Assembly: GCA_036676475.1 (NCBI GenBank)
Contig: JAKFCU010000102.1
Location: 72,430-136,429, forward strand
Length of the DNA stretch: 64,000 bases
Source: LC029 sp036676475
GTDB taxonomy: Bacteria; Bacillota; Bacilli; Aneurinibacillales; RAOX-1
Direction of reading: 5' to 3'
A program made the translations under genes and the position numbers. The notes beneath the pieces were generated by a model. The model did not search any database. It saw only the letters and a list, made by a program, of their open reading frames with translations, and was not told the DNA's origin. Positions 35,507 to 43,648 of this stretch are shown here, piece by piece; the first letter of the stretch is position 1, and the number at the start of each line of letters is the position of its first letter.

Positions 35507-35800
35507 CTATGCACCTTCAACTAACTGCTCTTCTTGTTCTTCCTCTAGTCCAACACGATCATATTCAGACAGAACAGCTGCTTGAATTTTCTCGCGAGTA
35601 GTGGAAGAAATAGGATGAGCAATATCCCTAAACTCTCCATCTGGAGTTCGTTTGCTAGGCATAGCAACAAACATGCCGTTATTTCCATCAATAACTCGAA
35701 TATCATGCACAACAAATTCATTATCAATGGTAATTGAACAAATAGCTTTCATACGCCCATCTGTGTTGACGCGGCGGAGTCTAACATCTGTCACTTCCAT
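35507..35800 (-). CDS. spoVG: Septation and RNA-binding regulator SpoVG
   Basis: The start at MEVTDVRLRRVNTDGRMKAI gives 97 residues, the family length. The frame continues 20 codons upstream, but that stretch includes the sigma-H promoter and cannot be translated from it. The domain includes DNEFVVHDIRVIDGNNGMF and SKRTPDGEFRDIAHPI. SpoVG affects asymmetric septation in Bacillus and binds nucleic acid. It lies between ridA and glmU as in B. subtilis. Confidence 0.96.
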   Translation of the reverse strand: MEVTDVRLRRVNTDGRMKAICSITIDNEFVVHDIRVIDGNNGMFVAMPSKRTPDGEFRDIAHPISSTTREKIQAAVLSEYDRVGLEEEQEEQLVEGA

Positions 35801-35842
35801 CAAGTAACACCACCTTTTTCCAGTATATGTGTATGTTAACCT

Positions 35843-35872
35843 AGATTCGGCAAGGCTCATATAAATTCCTGC
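35843..35872 (-). promoter_or_regulatory. Sigma-H promoter of spoVG
   Basis: On the minus strand GCAGGAATT (35864-35872) matches the sigma-H -35 fully and GCCGAATCT (35843-35851) matches the -10 with one change; the spacer is 12 bp. B. subtilis spoVG is the classic sigma-H gene. Confidence 0.82.
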
Positions 35873-35924
35873 TGACTTTTGTGAAAAAGTTATTAATTTT
35901 TTGACCTTTTATTCAGCTATTTCT

Positions 35925-36296
35925 TTACAAGGTTGCAATTGCTTCGATTTCGATTGCCACATCTTTTGGCAATCTAGCGACTTCTACCGTAGATCGCGCT
36001 GGTTTATGAGCATTAAAATAAATTCCGTATACTTCATTAATTCGTGTAAATTCATCCATATTTTTGATGAAAACCGTGGTCTTGACAACCTTGTCCAAGC
36101 TGCTTCCCGCTGCTTCCAATACGGCTTTGAGATTAACCATGACCTGATGGGCTTGCTCCTCTACAGAACCTGTTACTAGGGAGCCATCCGGCTTTAGTGG
36201 AATATTCCCCGATGTAAAAACCAGGTCTCCCACCTTTACTGCTTGGGAATACGGCCCGATGGCTTGGGGCGCTTTATCCGTTTGAATCAATTCCAT
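35925..36296 (-). CDS. ridA: RidA family enamine/imine deaminase (YabJ)
   Basis: A 123-residue YjgF/YER057c/UK114 protein: APQAIGPYSQAVKVGDLVFTSG at the start and the active-site Arg in KPARSTVEVARLPKD. It hydrolyses reactive 2-aminoacrylate-type imines. It lies directly after purR (15 bases), as in the B. subtilis purR-yabJ operon, where YabJ affects PurR function. Confidence 0.96.
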   Translation of the reverse strand: MELIQTDKAPQAIGPYSQAVKVGDLVFTSGNIPLKPDGSLVTGSVEEQAHQVMVNLKAVLEAAGSSLDKVVKTTVFIKNMDEFTRINEVYGIYFNAHKPARSTVEVARLPKDVAIEIEAIATL

Positions 36297-36310
36297 CGCT
36301 TACACCCTTT

Positions 36311-37150
36311 CTAGTTTTTTATTCTCTCTGAAAAATTCCCTGGCAGCACTCTAATTTCCTTATCCTTAACATCAAGCTGAGACACCTTCGCTAAGGAAAC
36401 ATAATCATCAACCAATCTTTCCTCAATATCAGACGCTTCCACCAAAACGCCGACTCCGACCACTTCGGCATTGAACTCTTTTAACAGATCTATCATTCCC
36501 CGAGCCGTCCCGCCGGCCTTCATGTAATCATCAATAATTAAAACCTTAGAGTTCTCAGGAAGCACCCTTCTTGCAAGTGACATGGTTTGAATTCTTTTGC
36601 TCGACCCAGAAATATAATTGATACTGACTACCGAACCTTCTGTTACCTTGCTATCCCTTCTCACAATGATCACTGGAACATTCAAATAGTTCGCCGTAGC
36701 ATAAGCTAAAGGGATCCCTTTTGTTTCTACAGTCATAATAAAATCAATATCGTTTTCCGCAAACACAGTAGCCATGATCTTCCCAATTCTGCCCAACTTT
36801 TCAGGGTTGCCCAAAATATCAGCCATATATAGATAGCCCCCATGGAGCAAACGTTCAGATTCTTCTAACACAGTGCAAATTTCCTGAACATCCGCTAAGG
36901 CCATTTCCTTTTTCATCATGGGGATGAATTTAACGCCACCTGCTGCACCTGCCACAGTTTTCAACAAACCAATTCCCTTATATTCAAAGAGCTCTTTAAT
37001 GATCGATAAATCTTCGCTGATAGATGATTTAGCAGAACCAAATTCTTCTGCAAACAAGGTCAAGGGAATCAGACGATAAGGATGCTCGAGAAGATGCTGA
37101 GTCATGTCCACCAGCCGGGCACTCCTTCTTAATTTTTTTTCCAAAATCAT
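36311..37150 (-). CDS. purR: Purine operon repressor PurR
   Basis: A 279-residue Bacillus-type PurR: N-terminal winged helix (about 1-75, with GSAKSSISEDLSIIKE) and a phosphoribosyltransferase-like domain whose PRPP loop is VLIIDDYMKAGGTARG (about 203-218). PRPP binding releases it from DNA. It follows ispE by 40 bases and a PurBox-like site lies in that gap, fitting autoregulation. Confidence 0.96.
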   Translation of the reverse strand: MILEKKLRRSARLVDMTQHLLEHPYRLIPLTLFAEEFGSAKSSISEDLSIIKELFEYKGIGLLKTVAGAAGGVKFIPMMKKEMALADVQEICTVLEESERLLHGGYLYMADILGNPEKLGRIGKIMATVFAENDIDFIMTVETKGIPLAYATANYLNVPVIIVRRDSKVTEGSVVSINYISGSSKRIQTMSLARRVLPENSKVLIIDDYMKAGGTARGMIDLLKEFNAEVVGVGVLVEASDIEERLVDDYVSLAKVSQLDVKDKEIRVLPGNFSERIKN

Positions 37151-37163
37151 TACGAGGCCTCCA

Positions 37164-37176
37164 ATAACCGAATATT
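37164..37176 (+). promoter_or_regulatory. PurBox-like operator before purR
   Basis: ATAACCGAATATT differs at one base from the Bacillus PurBox AWWWCCGAACWWT. It lies between ispE and purR, where B. subtilis PurR controls its own gene. A clear second, inverted box is not seen. Confidence 0.45.
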
Positions 37177-37190
37177 ATGATCGTAATATA

Positions 37191-38096
37191 TCACTTTTGT
37201 ACGGTTTTTGGCAAGTTTGCCTGATATCTTTCCCCCAATATTCTGACAGCGAATACATCCTTGCAGAAGCCACGAAGTCCATTGTAAATCCGACTCACTC
37301 GCGATTCCTTATCCACCAAACTAAAGACAGTTGGACCACTTCCAGACATTAACGAAACATCCGCTCCAAACCGAAGCATCTGTTTTTTAAGACGTCTAAC
37401 TTCAGGATATAACGAAAGAGTAACCGTCTCCAAATGATTTCCCATAGTTTGATAAACGGTTTGATAATCCCTTTCCATGATGGCTTTCACCATATCAGCA
37501 GATCGGGCAGGATGTCTTCGAATCTCATCCATGGTCACCTTACCATATATATCTGCCGTCGACACTCCGTTAGGTGGCTTAGCCAAGATGACCCAGGCCG
37601 GCGGAGGTGCAGGCAATGGTGTAATGATCTCACCACGCCCTTGGGCTAAGGCCGTCCCGCCATATACACAAAAAGATACATCAGAACCTACTTCTGCTCC
37701 TATTACGGCCATTTCTTCAATGGATAGCCCTAGATCCCATAATTGATTTAATCCACGAATCGCCGCTGCGGCATCACTGCTTCCGCCTGCTAAACCGGCT
37801 GCAACAGGAATATTTTTATGTATATAAAAATGGACGCCCTTTCTGATTCCGAGCTTTGTACGCAAAATTTGAGCAATCTGATAAACATGATTTTTCTCTC
37901 CTAATGGTACAAAACAGGCAGAGCTATCGATCGTAATTTTCTCATCATTTCTAGGATAGATGTCAATGCGGTCAGCCAGATCAATGGTGGTCATGACCAT
38001 CTCCACTTCATGATATCCATCATCTCGTTTCCCCAAAACATCAAGCGTTAAATTAATTTTTGCTGGTGCCTTAACTGATATCCTCACATGTTTCAC
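37191..38096 (-). CDS. ispE: 4-diphosphocytidyl-2-C-methyl-D-erythritol kinase
   Basis: A 301-residue GHMP kinase with a GTG start. Motifs: APAKINLTLDVLGKRDDGYHE at the N-terminus (residues 10-30), the ATP loop PVAAGLAGGSSDAAAA (about 92-107) and SGSGPTVFSL near 260. It phosphorylates CDP-ME in the non-mevalonate isoprenoid route. Position before purR is conserved. Confidence 0.96.
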   Translation of the reverse strand: MKHVRISVKAPAKINLTLDVLGKRDDGYHEVEMVMTTIDLADRIDIYPRNDEKITIDSSACFVPLGEKNHVYQIAQILRTKLGIRKGVHFYIHKNIPVAAGLAGGSSDAAAAIRGLNQLWDLGLSIEEMAVIGAEVGSDVSFCVYGGTALAQGRGEIITPLPAPPPAWVILAKPPNGVSTADIYGKVTMDEIRRHPARSADMVKAIMERDYQTVYQTMGNHLETVTLSLYPEVRRLKKQMLRFGADVSLMSGSGPTVFSLVDKESRVSRIYNGLRGFCKDVFAVRILGERYQANLPKTVQK

Positions 38097-38177
38097 CCGC
38101 TCACCTAAATCAAATAGTACCTACCATTTTAGCATTTGTTTATCCTATATGCCAACTAAGGGAATACAAATATATTA

Positions 38178-38216
38178 TAAGAAAGCTACTTGCCTAGCTT
38201 TATGCGTATAAATATA
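38178..38216 (+). repeat. Interspersed terminator-linked repeat, copy 3 (truncated)
   Basis: Has the first inverted repeat (GCTA...TAGC) and TTATGCGTATAA but stops before the TACTT/AAGTA hairpin. It lies between the sspF terminator and ispE. Confidence 0.75.
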
Positions 38217-38218
38217 AA

Positions 38219-38246
38219 GAAAACTGAAGACCTAGGTCTTCAGTTC
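38219..38246 (-). terminator. Rho-independent terminator after sspF
   Basis: Perfect 11-bp stem (38222-38232 with 38235-38245), with TTTTCTTTATAT on the minus strand, 16 bases after the stop. Confidence 0.9.
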
Positions 38247-38261
38247 CTTAAGGGAAGTTTA

Positions 38262-38447
38262 TTATTTCTGCTGCGATTGGTTGGCCAGAGTCTCTTCCGC
38301 AATTTGAATGGCACGCTTGACCAAGTTTCCTGCATCCCGAGTGGTAATTCCACCCCAACCTTCTTTTTGAACGGTATCATAAATACCAAGATCCTTGGCT
38401 AACTCCATCTTAAACTGCTCAGACATGATTCCACGTCGTCGACTCAT
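38262..38447 (-). CDS. sspF: Small acid-soluble spore protein, alpha/beta type (SspF)
   Basis: A 61-residue protein with FKMELAKDLGIYDTVQKEGW followed by GGITTRDAGNLVKRAIQIAEE; the second half is the alpha/beta SASP DNA-binding signature. It coats spore DNA and protects it from UV. Its place between veg and ispE, with a sigma-G promoter, is that of sspF in B. subtilis. Confidence 0.95.
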   Translation of the reverse strand: MSRRRGIMSEQFKMELAKDLGIYDTVQKEGWGGITTRDAGNLVKRAIQIAEETLANQSQQK

Positions 38448-38486
38448 TACAGCCCTCCTTTATAGCGTATTTCCTCCCCTGTTCGT

Positions 38487-38517
38487 TAGTATGTACAATT
38501 AAAGAAATGAATATCAT
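38487..38517 (-). promoter_or_regulatory. Sigma-G promoter of sspF
   Basis: A perfect sigma-G -10 CATACTA (38487-38493) lies 18 bp from ATGATA (38512-38517) on the minus strand, about 40 bases before the sspF start. The repeat at 38524 begins just upstream of the -35. Confidence 0.7.
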
Positions 38518-38523
38518 GTTCCG

Positions 38524-38610
38524 AAGCTTTATGTATATAATACTTTCCGATAACTATAAGAAAGCTACTGGCGTAGCCTTATGCGTATAATACTTGACCG
38601 ATAAGTATAA
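38524..38610 (+). repeat. Interspersed terminator-linked repeat, copies 4a (truncated) and 4b
   Basis: Copy 4a (38524-38556) lacks the first hairpin; copy 4b (38557-38610) is complete and matches copy 1 closely. They lie between the veg terminator and the sspF promoter. Confidence 0.85.
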
Positions 38611-38641
38611 TAAAAAACAGTAGAACATAATGTTCTACTGT
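38611..38641 (-). terminator. Rho-independent terminator overlapping the veg stop
   Basis: Perfect 11-bp stem ACAGTAGAACA/TGTTCTACTGT (38618-38628 with 38631-38641) then TTTTTTATTAT on the minus strand. Confidence 0.9.
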
Positions 38642-38913
38642 TATAAGGTGTTTACTTGAATCTGTTCGTGCTCGGATGGACAAACTGTTAACATAACCGT
38701 CTCGGTTAAGATATCTGCATAGCTGTATGATACTCGTTCGAAAGAATGACGTTCTTCGTCAAGCTTTACAATAAAGACAGATGGGTACGTTGATTCCAAT
38801 ACGCCTGTCCGTTCTACGGTCTTGCGGCGTCCTCCATTAGCTTTAAGTACGATACGCTCACCTAGATGAGCATCCAACGTGCGTTTAATATCCATTAACG
38901 CATTGTTTGCCAT
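38641..38913 (-). CDS. veg: Veg protein (biofilm regulator)
   Basis: The start at MANNALMDIKRTLDAHLGER gives 90 residues; an upstream ATG four codons earlier overlaps the GAGGTGG ribosome site. The family core RIVLKANGGRRKTVERTGVLE and FIVKLDEERHSFERVSYSY is complete. In B. subtilis Veg stimulates biofilm matrix genes through SlrR. The promoter is very strong, as in B. subtilis. Confidence 0.95.
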   Translation of the reverse strand: MANNALMDIKRTLDAHLGERIVLKANGGRRKTVERTGVLESTYPSVFIVKLDEERHSFERVSYSYADILTETVMLTVCPSEHEQIQVNTL

Positions 38914-38939
38914 GTGTATGACCACCTCACTTATGTATC

Positions 38940-38968
38940 AGTATAACAGGATATATTTATTATGTCAA
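38940..38968 (-). promoter_or_regulatory. Strong sigma-A promoter of veg
   Basis: Perfect TTGACA (38963-38968), 17-bp spacer, TATACT (38940-38945), about 25 bases before the ATG. An AT-rich upstream region fits an UP element. Confidence 0.88.
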
Positions 38969-39067
38969 ATAAATCGATAATTATAGCAATCGAACAAACA
39001 AATTGTCAATGAATATTGTTTTACATCATTCTACAAAAATTCCAAAACCCTTTCTAATCTAATAAAA

Positions 39068-39122
39068 AACAAAGACATATCTTCACATTGTTTACCTTTG
39101 TAAAATGTGAGAATATGCCCTT
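39068..39122 (-). terminator. Rho-independent terminator after yabG
   Basis: Imperfect long stem GGGCATATTCTCACATT / AATGTGAAGATATGTC followed by TTTGTTTTTTATT on the minus strand. Confidence 0.8.
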
Positions 39123-39139
39123 TTTTTCTCTTTCTTATC

Positions 39140-40030
39140 TTACAATATTCCCTTTTTCATATGTTCCGTAATAGGCAGCCCAAGTCGAAATGTGCCGAAA
39201 GTTTCTATTCCGCCCAGACCGTCTATCCCGGTAATCGTATTCTTGGCTAGTTCAAACACATTCACTGTTTCCCTTATGGAAGTGAACGCTACACGCTCCA
39301 CGATGTATACAGGGTCTAACGTATGGATATTGATCCGTTTAGGGGAACTCGCAAAATTCGCTCCAGCTTCCAATAAGCTCTCAAAATTAGATTGGCATGC
39401 CCCTGCAAAGATGACAAGACGATCCTTATTCCGCTCATATTTTCTTGCCTCCTGAACCGCCTGTACAAAATACCGGGAGTTGCGATAAGAATCTAAGGAA
39501 TCCTGATTTCCACTCTGCTTTCGATAAGCGTCATGTCCTGTTATCACCAAAATATTAGGCTGATATTTTTGCAAAAGCTGTTCAACATATAGTGGCATTT
39601 GACTCTCCGTAAGATGGGCCCCATAAACCTGAATCCCTAGTTCCTTATACATAGTTAAGCATTTTTCCAAGTATTTTCCATCCCCATCTAAATGAAGAAC
39701 GGTTCCAGGAATTTCAAAGGTGACATTATTCGTTTCATCTCTTCCGGTGTAACCCGCCTGTTGCCATTGATTCTTTTCTCTCATCAATCTTCGTTCCTGC
39801 TGAATTAAACGCAAAGATTCTCTGCTCTTATGCAGGTTTTTTTCAAGTTCTGTCTTTAAGCTGATCGGATCGACAACGACTACATCCTCTATAGGAGCAT
39901 CCGCTTCCAGCCGAACTTCCAACCCACGAAGGGTTACGACTCTACCATTCTTATGAATATTTATCACGACAAAAAGAATATCATGACCATATGATTTTCT
40001 GGTGACTGTATCCCCTACACGAATAGACAT
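39140..40030 (-). CDS. yabG: Sporulation-specific cysteine protease YabG
   Basis: A 296-residue YabG. The family stretches VGDTVTRKSYGHDILFVV, ILVITGHDAYRKQSG and LVIFAGACQSNFESLLEAGANF (with the candidate catalytic His and Cys) are present. YabG trims coat proteins such as SpoIVA and SafA late in sporulation and is a sigma-K gene in B. subtilis. Its likely promoter and ribosome site both lie within the rsmA terminator hairpin. Confidence 0.94.
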   Translation of the reverse strand: MSIRVGDTVTRKSYGHDILFVVINIHKNGRVVTLRGLEVRLEADAPIEDVVVVDPISLKTELEKNLHKSRESLRLIQQERRLMREKNQWQQAGYTGRDETNNVTFEIPGTVLHLDGDGKYLEKCLTMYKELGIQVYGAHLTESQMPLYVEQLLQKYQPNILVITGHDAYRKQSGNQDSLDSYRNSRYFVQAVQEARKYERNKDRLVIFAGACQSNFESLLEAGANFASSPKRINIHTLDPVYIVERVAFTSIRETVNVFELAKNTITGIDGLGGIETFGTFRLGLPITEHMKKGIL

Positions 40031-40033
40031 AAA

Positions 40034-40081
40034 AACACCCTCCTCTTAGCCATTATATGAAAGCTAAGAATAAGGGTGTCT
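40034..40081 (-). terminator. rsmA terminator hairpin containing a candidate sigma-K promoter for yabG
   Basis: Arms of about 17 bp (40034-40050 and 40063-40080) form an imperfect stem followed by TTTTT on the minus strand. The loop holds CATATAATG (40051-40059), which with the ACA 17 bp upstream fits the sigma-K pattern AC-N17-CATAnnnTA save one base. The 3' arm (GAGGAGGGTG) is also the yabG ribosome site. Confidence 0.6.
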
Positions 40082-40085
40082 TACG

Positions 40086-40961
40086 TCAGATAATATGCTC
40101 TTCGGCTATGTAGTTACAAAGGGTAGCATACTCATCGATGCTAAGGGTTTCTCCTCTTCTGGAAGGATCGATTCCAGCCTTGTTCAGTACATCCGTCAAT
40201 TTCCCACGCTGCTCCTTCCCGAATAGGGTCCCAAGCAAATTATTATATATAGTCTTACGCCTCTGGGCAAAACAGGATTTGATGACCTTAAACAACATCT
40301 GGCGGTCGTTCACCTCAACAGGTGGCTTTTCTCGAACAGACAGTTTTAAAACAGCAGAATCAACATTAGGTTGGGGGATAAATACACTGTGTGGTACAAT
40401 GATGGCGATCTCAGGCTTCGCAAAATATTGAGCTATGATGCTTAATGCCCCATATTCTTTCCCACCCGGGCTAGCCGCAATCCTTTCCGCTACTTCCTTC
40501 TGCATCATGACGACAATATTTTGTAAAGGGAGTTGCTCCTCCAACAATCTCATTAGGATTGGACTCGTCACGTAATAGGGTAAATTAGCAACTACATGAA
40601 TGGTCGAATACTCAGCAAACTTCTCTCGAAACAACTGTTGCAAGTCCACTTTCAAAACATCTCCGTGGACAATCTCCACGTTAGGGTATGGCGCTAACGT
40701 ATCCGCTAAAATAGGCAAAAGCCGCTGATCCAACTCAATGGCAACGACTTTCCCTGCAGCCCGAGCCAATTGTTCCGTTAATGCCCCAATTCCTGGACCT
40801 ATCTCCAATACGGCTGCCGTTTTATCCAATTCTGCAGCTTTTACAATGTTATGTAAAACATTCGTGTCAATGAGGAAGTTCTGGCCCAAGCTTTTCTTAA
40901 AAGAAAATCCAAAGTTATTTAATATTTCTTTCGTTCGGGTGGGTGTGGCGATATCCTTCAT
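40086..40961 (-). CDS. rsmA: 16S rRNA adenine dimethyltransferase RsmA (KsgA)
   Basis: A 291-residue methyltransferase with LGQNFLIDTNVLHNIV near residue 24, the SAM loop VLEIGPGIGALTEQLA (about 51-66) and NLPYYVTSPILMRLL (about 127-141). It dimethylates the two adenines of helix 45. It abuts rnmV with no gap. Loss causes kasugamycin resistance in other bacteria. Confidence 0.97.
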   Translation of the reverse strand: MKDIATPTRTKEILNNFGFSFKKSLGQNFLIDTNVLHNIVKAAELDKTAAVLEIGPGIGALTEQLARAAGKVVAIELDQRLLPILADTLAPYPNVEIVHGDVLKVDLQQLFREKFAEYSTIHVVANLPYYVTSPILMRLLEEQLPLQNIVVMMQKEVAERIAASPGGKEYGALSIIAQYFAKPEIAIIVPHSVFIPQPNVDSAVLKLSVREKPPVEVNDRQMLFKVIKSCFAQRRKTIYNNLLGTLFGKEQRGKLTDVLNKAGIDPSRRGETLSIDEYATLCNYIAEEHII

Positions 40962-41507
40962 TCACATTCCCCCTCCTATCGTACTGAGTGCTGATTCAAA
41001 TTCTCTTTTTGATATCTGTAGCTGATTCAACCTTTTATGAATTTGTTTAGCATTAGCATATCCAATTCCTAAAATTTCTCCCAACTTCTGCCGCTTTTCA
41101 CCGGACGACGCTCCGCCCACCAGACCCGCCTCGATTAAATCGGAAAAGCTAATCTCTTCTTTATACAAATCCGTCGTTTCTGTACGAACCTCCTGCAAAG
41201 CTTTTTGAATCACTTCTACACTCGCATACTCGACCCCTAGATTCCGCTTTCCTCTTCCTTGGTCCCGAGTGATAAAAGCATGCTTGCAGCCCGGAATAGC
41301 TTGACTAATAATCTTCCGGATCCGCTCTCCCGGGTAATCAGGATCAGTAAAAACAATGACTCCTCTCTTTGCTTGAGCCCGTTTAATTCGATCCAACACA
41401 TCCTGCGGGATAGCCGAACCGCCCGTTTCAATTGTATCCGCTTCTACCGCACGTCGAATCGCGATTGTATCAGACTTTCCCTCAACAACAATCACTTCTT
41501 TAATCAT
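40962..41507 (-). CDS. rnmV: Ribonuclease M5
   Basis: A 181-residue TOPRIM protein: EVIVVEGKSDTIAIRRA at the N-terminus and VIVFTDPDYPGERIRK (the DxD motif) near 50. It matures 5S rRNA, working with protein L18. It precedes rsmA as in B. subtilis. A truncated interspersed repeat ends about 20 bp upstream. Confidence 0.95.
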   Translation of the reverse strand: MIKEVIVVEGKSDTIAIRRAVEADTIETGGSAIPQDVLDRIKRAQAKRGVIVFTDPDYPGERIRKIISQAIPGCKHAFITRDQGRGKRNLGVEYASVEVIQKALQEVRTETTDLYKEEISFSDLIEAGLVGGASSGEKRQKLGEILGIGYANAKQIHKRLNQLQISKREFESALSTIGGGM

Positions 41508-41528
41508 ACTTTTCTCCCCTGTTATGCG

Positions 41529-41575
41529 TAGCTACTGATGTAGCTGTATGCGTATAATACTTTTTGATAAGTACG
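41529..41575 (+). repeat. Interspersed terminator-linked repeat, copy 5
   Basis: TAGCTACTGATGTAGCTG, GTATGCGTATAATAC and TTTTTGATAAGTACG; the 5' AAGAA part is missing or altered. It lies between the yabE terminator and the rnmV ribosome site. Confidence 0.8.
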
Positions 41576-41605
41576 AAAAAACTGTGTTCACGAAGAAACA
41601 CAGTT
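41576..41605 (-). terminator. Rho-independent terminator at the yabE stop
   Basis: Stem AACTGTGTT/AACACAGTT (41580-41588 with 41597-41605) then TTTTTCG on the minus strand; it overlaps the stop codon. Confidence 0.88.
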
Positions 41606-42650
41606 ATTGTGGTTTATTTCTACCAATCACATACACCGCTTTGGACCTTTTCATTCCAAAATTTATGGCCGATCGGTCGTCTTCATAGTACACATCAATC
41701 TTATTTCCCTTCACAGCTCCACCTGTATCTTCCGCTCGACGAAATCCGATTCCCTCAATATAAACCCATGTTCCTAATGGAATTATACCAGGGTCAACCG
41801 CAATGGTCCGGCCTTCCTCCGCTCTTTTTCCTGATGCGGTAATCCCATATTGGGGATGGTCAGCATTCTTACCCGTGTGGGATGCTCCTGCAGAATAGGC
41901 TGTCAAGATGACATTACTTAACGTTTTACGTGGGGAAAAAGTGGATCCACCCCGTGATACCGTTAGCATGGTTCCGATGGCCACCATTCGGTCCTGCTTT
42001 CGGCGTATAATTTTCGAATCGATCAGAGATCTTGATTTTTCCTGTCCATTCTCATATACAACTTCAAAACGTTCAAGAACTTGTCCCTCTTGTCCTTCCT
42101 GTAGAACCTTTTTCTGACCTTGAGCTAAGGAATAATCTTTCCTCGTCACCTCATTAAAGGCAACGGTTTGCTTTTTCTCGACTACTTCCTTTTCTACCCT
42201 GATAATGGTGATCTTTTGATTCGGAGCGATAGATGCAGTCACAGCTGGTTCGATGCGATCCCATTCACCTAACCGGATATGCTGCTCTTGCAATATAGCT
42301 TGTACTGTATGTTGATCGGTTATGATGTCTTGTTGTCTGTCCCCTTCTTGGAGGGCTACCTGCCATCGATCTTTATAGGTAATTTTGGTGCCTTCCTCAA
42401 TCTCGTGGCCTTCTTGTGGATTCAAGATGTCATACGAATCCCGTTGTACATTCTGTTGCTGCAGGAATTCCCCCACTGTCTTTGCCTTGGTTGCAACGAC
42501 TTTGCTTTCCCCATTGTGTACAAATTCCACTTGCTTTGGTTGGTTAGCCTGGTAAAACCAAATCGATAGAACAGTAATGAAAAGTGCGGCTAGGATCCCA
42601 ACCATGAAAAGATACTTCCGTGATAATAGGAATACTCTTTTTGGATACAT
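41604..42650 (-). CDS. yabE: YabE: DUF348-G5-3D wall-remodelling protein
   Basis: A 348-residue exported protein: an N-terminal membrane segment (about 13-32), two DUF348 repeats (VEFVHNGESKVVATKAKTVG and a second near 95-145), a G5 domain (about 150-230) and a C-terminal 3D domain (TAYSAGASHTGKN...DPGIIPLGTWVYIEGIG...VYY) with the three Asp of lytic transglycosylase-like folds. It is the stationary-phase survival type that may cut peptidoglycan. Same position as yabE in B. subtilis, where an antisense RNA controls it; none is evident here. Confidence 0.94.
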   Translation of the reverse strand: MYPKRVFLLSRKYLFMVGILAALFITVLSIWFYQANQPKQVEFVHNGESKVVATKAKTVGEFLQQQNVQRDSYDILNPQEGHEIEEGTKITYKDRWQVALQEGDRQQDIITDQHTVQAILQEQHIRLGEWDRIEPAVTASIAPNQKITIIRVEKEVVEKKQTVAFNEVTRKDYSLAQGQKKVLQEGQEGQVLERFEVVYENGQEKSRSLIDSKIIRRKQDRMVAIGTMLTVSRGGSTFSPRKTLSNVILTAYSAGASHTGKNADHPQYGITASGKRAEEGRTIAVDPGIIPLGTWVYIEGIGFRRAEDTGGAVKGNKIDVYYEDDRSAINFGMKRSKAVYVIGRNKPQ

Positions 42651-42777
42651 TTTCCTAAGGTCCTCCTCTTCAAGCTTTGTTCATTTTAGTTGACAACCCC
42701 ATTTTTGTCAAATCGAAACAGCTTGGATGACTTCGGTTCTCCGTGAAATTTGTCGAAAATGTTAAAACACCTTCCAT

Positions 42778-43545
42778 TTATTTAAGCCTAAATAAATTCA
42801 TCGCATTATGGTATGTAACCTTTACCAATTCTTCCGTTTCCATCTCTCGTAGCTGCGCTATGGCTTCTGCTACATACTTTACATAGCTGCTTTCATTACG
42901 TTTCCCTCGAAAAGGCTCAGGAGTAAGATAAGGACAATCAGTTTCCATAAGCAGACGTTCCAGTGGAACTTGCTTAGCTACTTCCTTTGGCTTTTTTGCA
43001 TTCTTGAAGGTCACTGGACCCCCGAAAGAGATGTAGAAGTTCATATCTAAGCATTCCTTCGCCATTTCCAGACTTCCTGAAAAACAATGCATGATACCTC
43101 CCACTTCAGAAGCCTTTTCTTGTCTTAAGATGTCGACAATATCCTGATGAGCTTCACGATCATGAATGATGATAGGTAAATTTAATTCCTTAGCCAATTG
43201 GATCTGTTGACGAAAGATCTTTTGCTGTACATCCTTCGGTGAGGTATCCCAGTAATAATCTAATCCAATTTCACCAATCGCTATAACTTTTTCATGCTTA
43301 CTAAGATCTCTTAGCCAATCAAAATCCTCATCTCTCATATCTTTGGCATCCTGAGGATGCCACCCTACAGCTGTATAGATAAAATCATACTTTTCCGCTA
43401 AGGCCAAGGAGCTGGGAATGGTTTCACGATTAAACCCAACATTCACAATTTTATCCACCCCATTTTCCTTTGCTCGTCGAATAACTTCATCCTGATCGTC
43501 TGCAAACTGCTCGGCATTTAAATGAGCATGTGTGTCGAAAAGCAT
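42778..43545 (-). CDS. TatD-family metal-dependent hydrolase (YabD)
   Basis: The start at MLFDTHAHLNAEQF follows AGGTGGTG and gives 255 residues; 29 codons of open frame upstream are not in the family. The metal ligands are in DTHAHL, EIGLDYYWD, IIHDREAH, MHCFSG and METDCPYL. TatD proteins are 3'-5' exonucleases or deoxyribonucleases. It follows metG as in B. subtilis. Confidence 0.94.
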   Translation of the reverse strand: MLFDTHAHLNAEQFADDQDEVIRRAKENGVDKIVNVGFNRETIPSSLALAEKYDFIYTAVGWHPQDAKDMRDEDFDWLRDLSKHEKVIAIGEIGLDYYWDTSPKDVQQKIFRQQIQLAKELNLPIIIHDREAHQDIVDILRQEKASEVGGIMHCFSGSLEMAKECLDMNFYISFGGPVTFKNAKKPKEVAKQVPLERLLMETDCPYLTPEPFRGKRNESSYVKYVAEAIAQLREMETEELVKVTYHNAMNLFRLK

Positions 43546-43648
43546 CGAAGCACCACCTTTTCTCTTGTCAAAATACGTTGAATAATGTTGGGAAGTTTCC
43601 CGTAAAAACAGGAATAGTCTTGCTGAAAGCAAGACATTCCATAATATA

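Noticed and set aside
35801..35860. N-terminal extension of spoVG
   Set aside because: The -10 box of the sigma-H promoter and the start site are within it, so it cannot be translated from that mRNA; the family start is at 35800.
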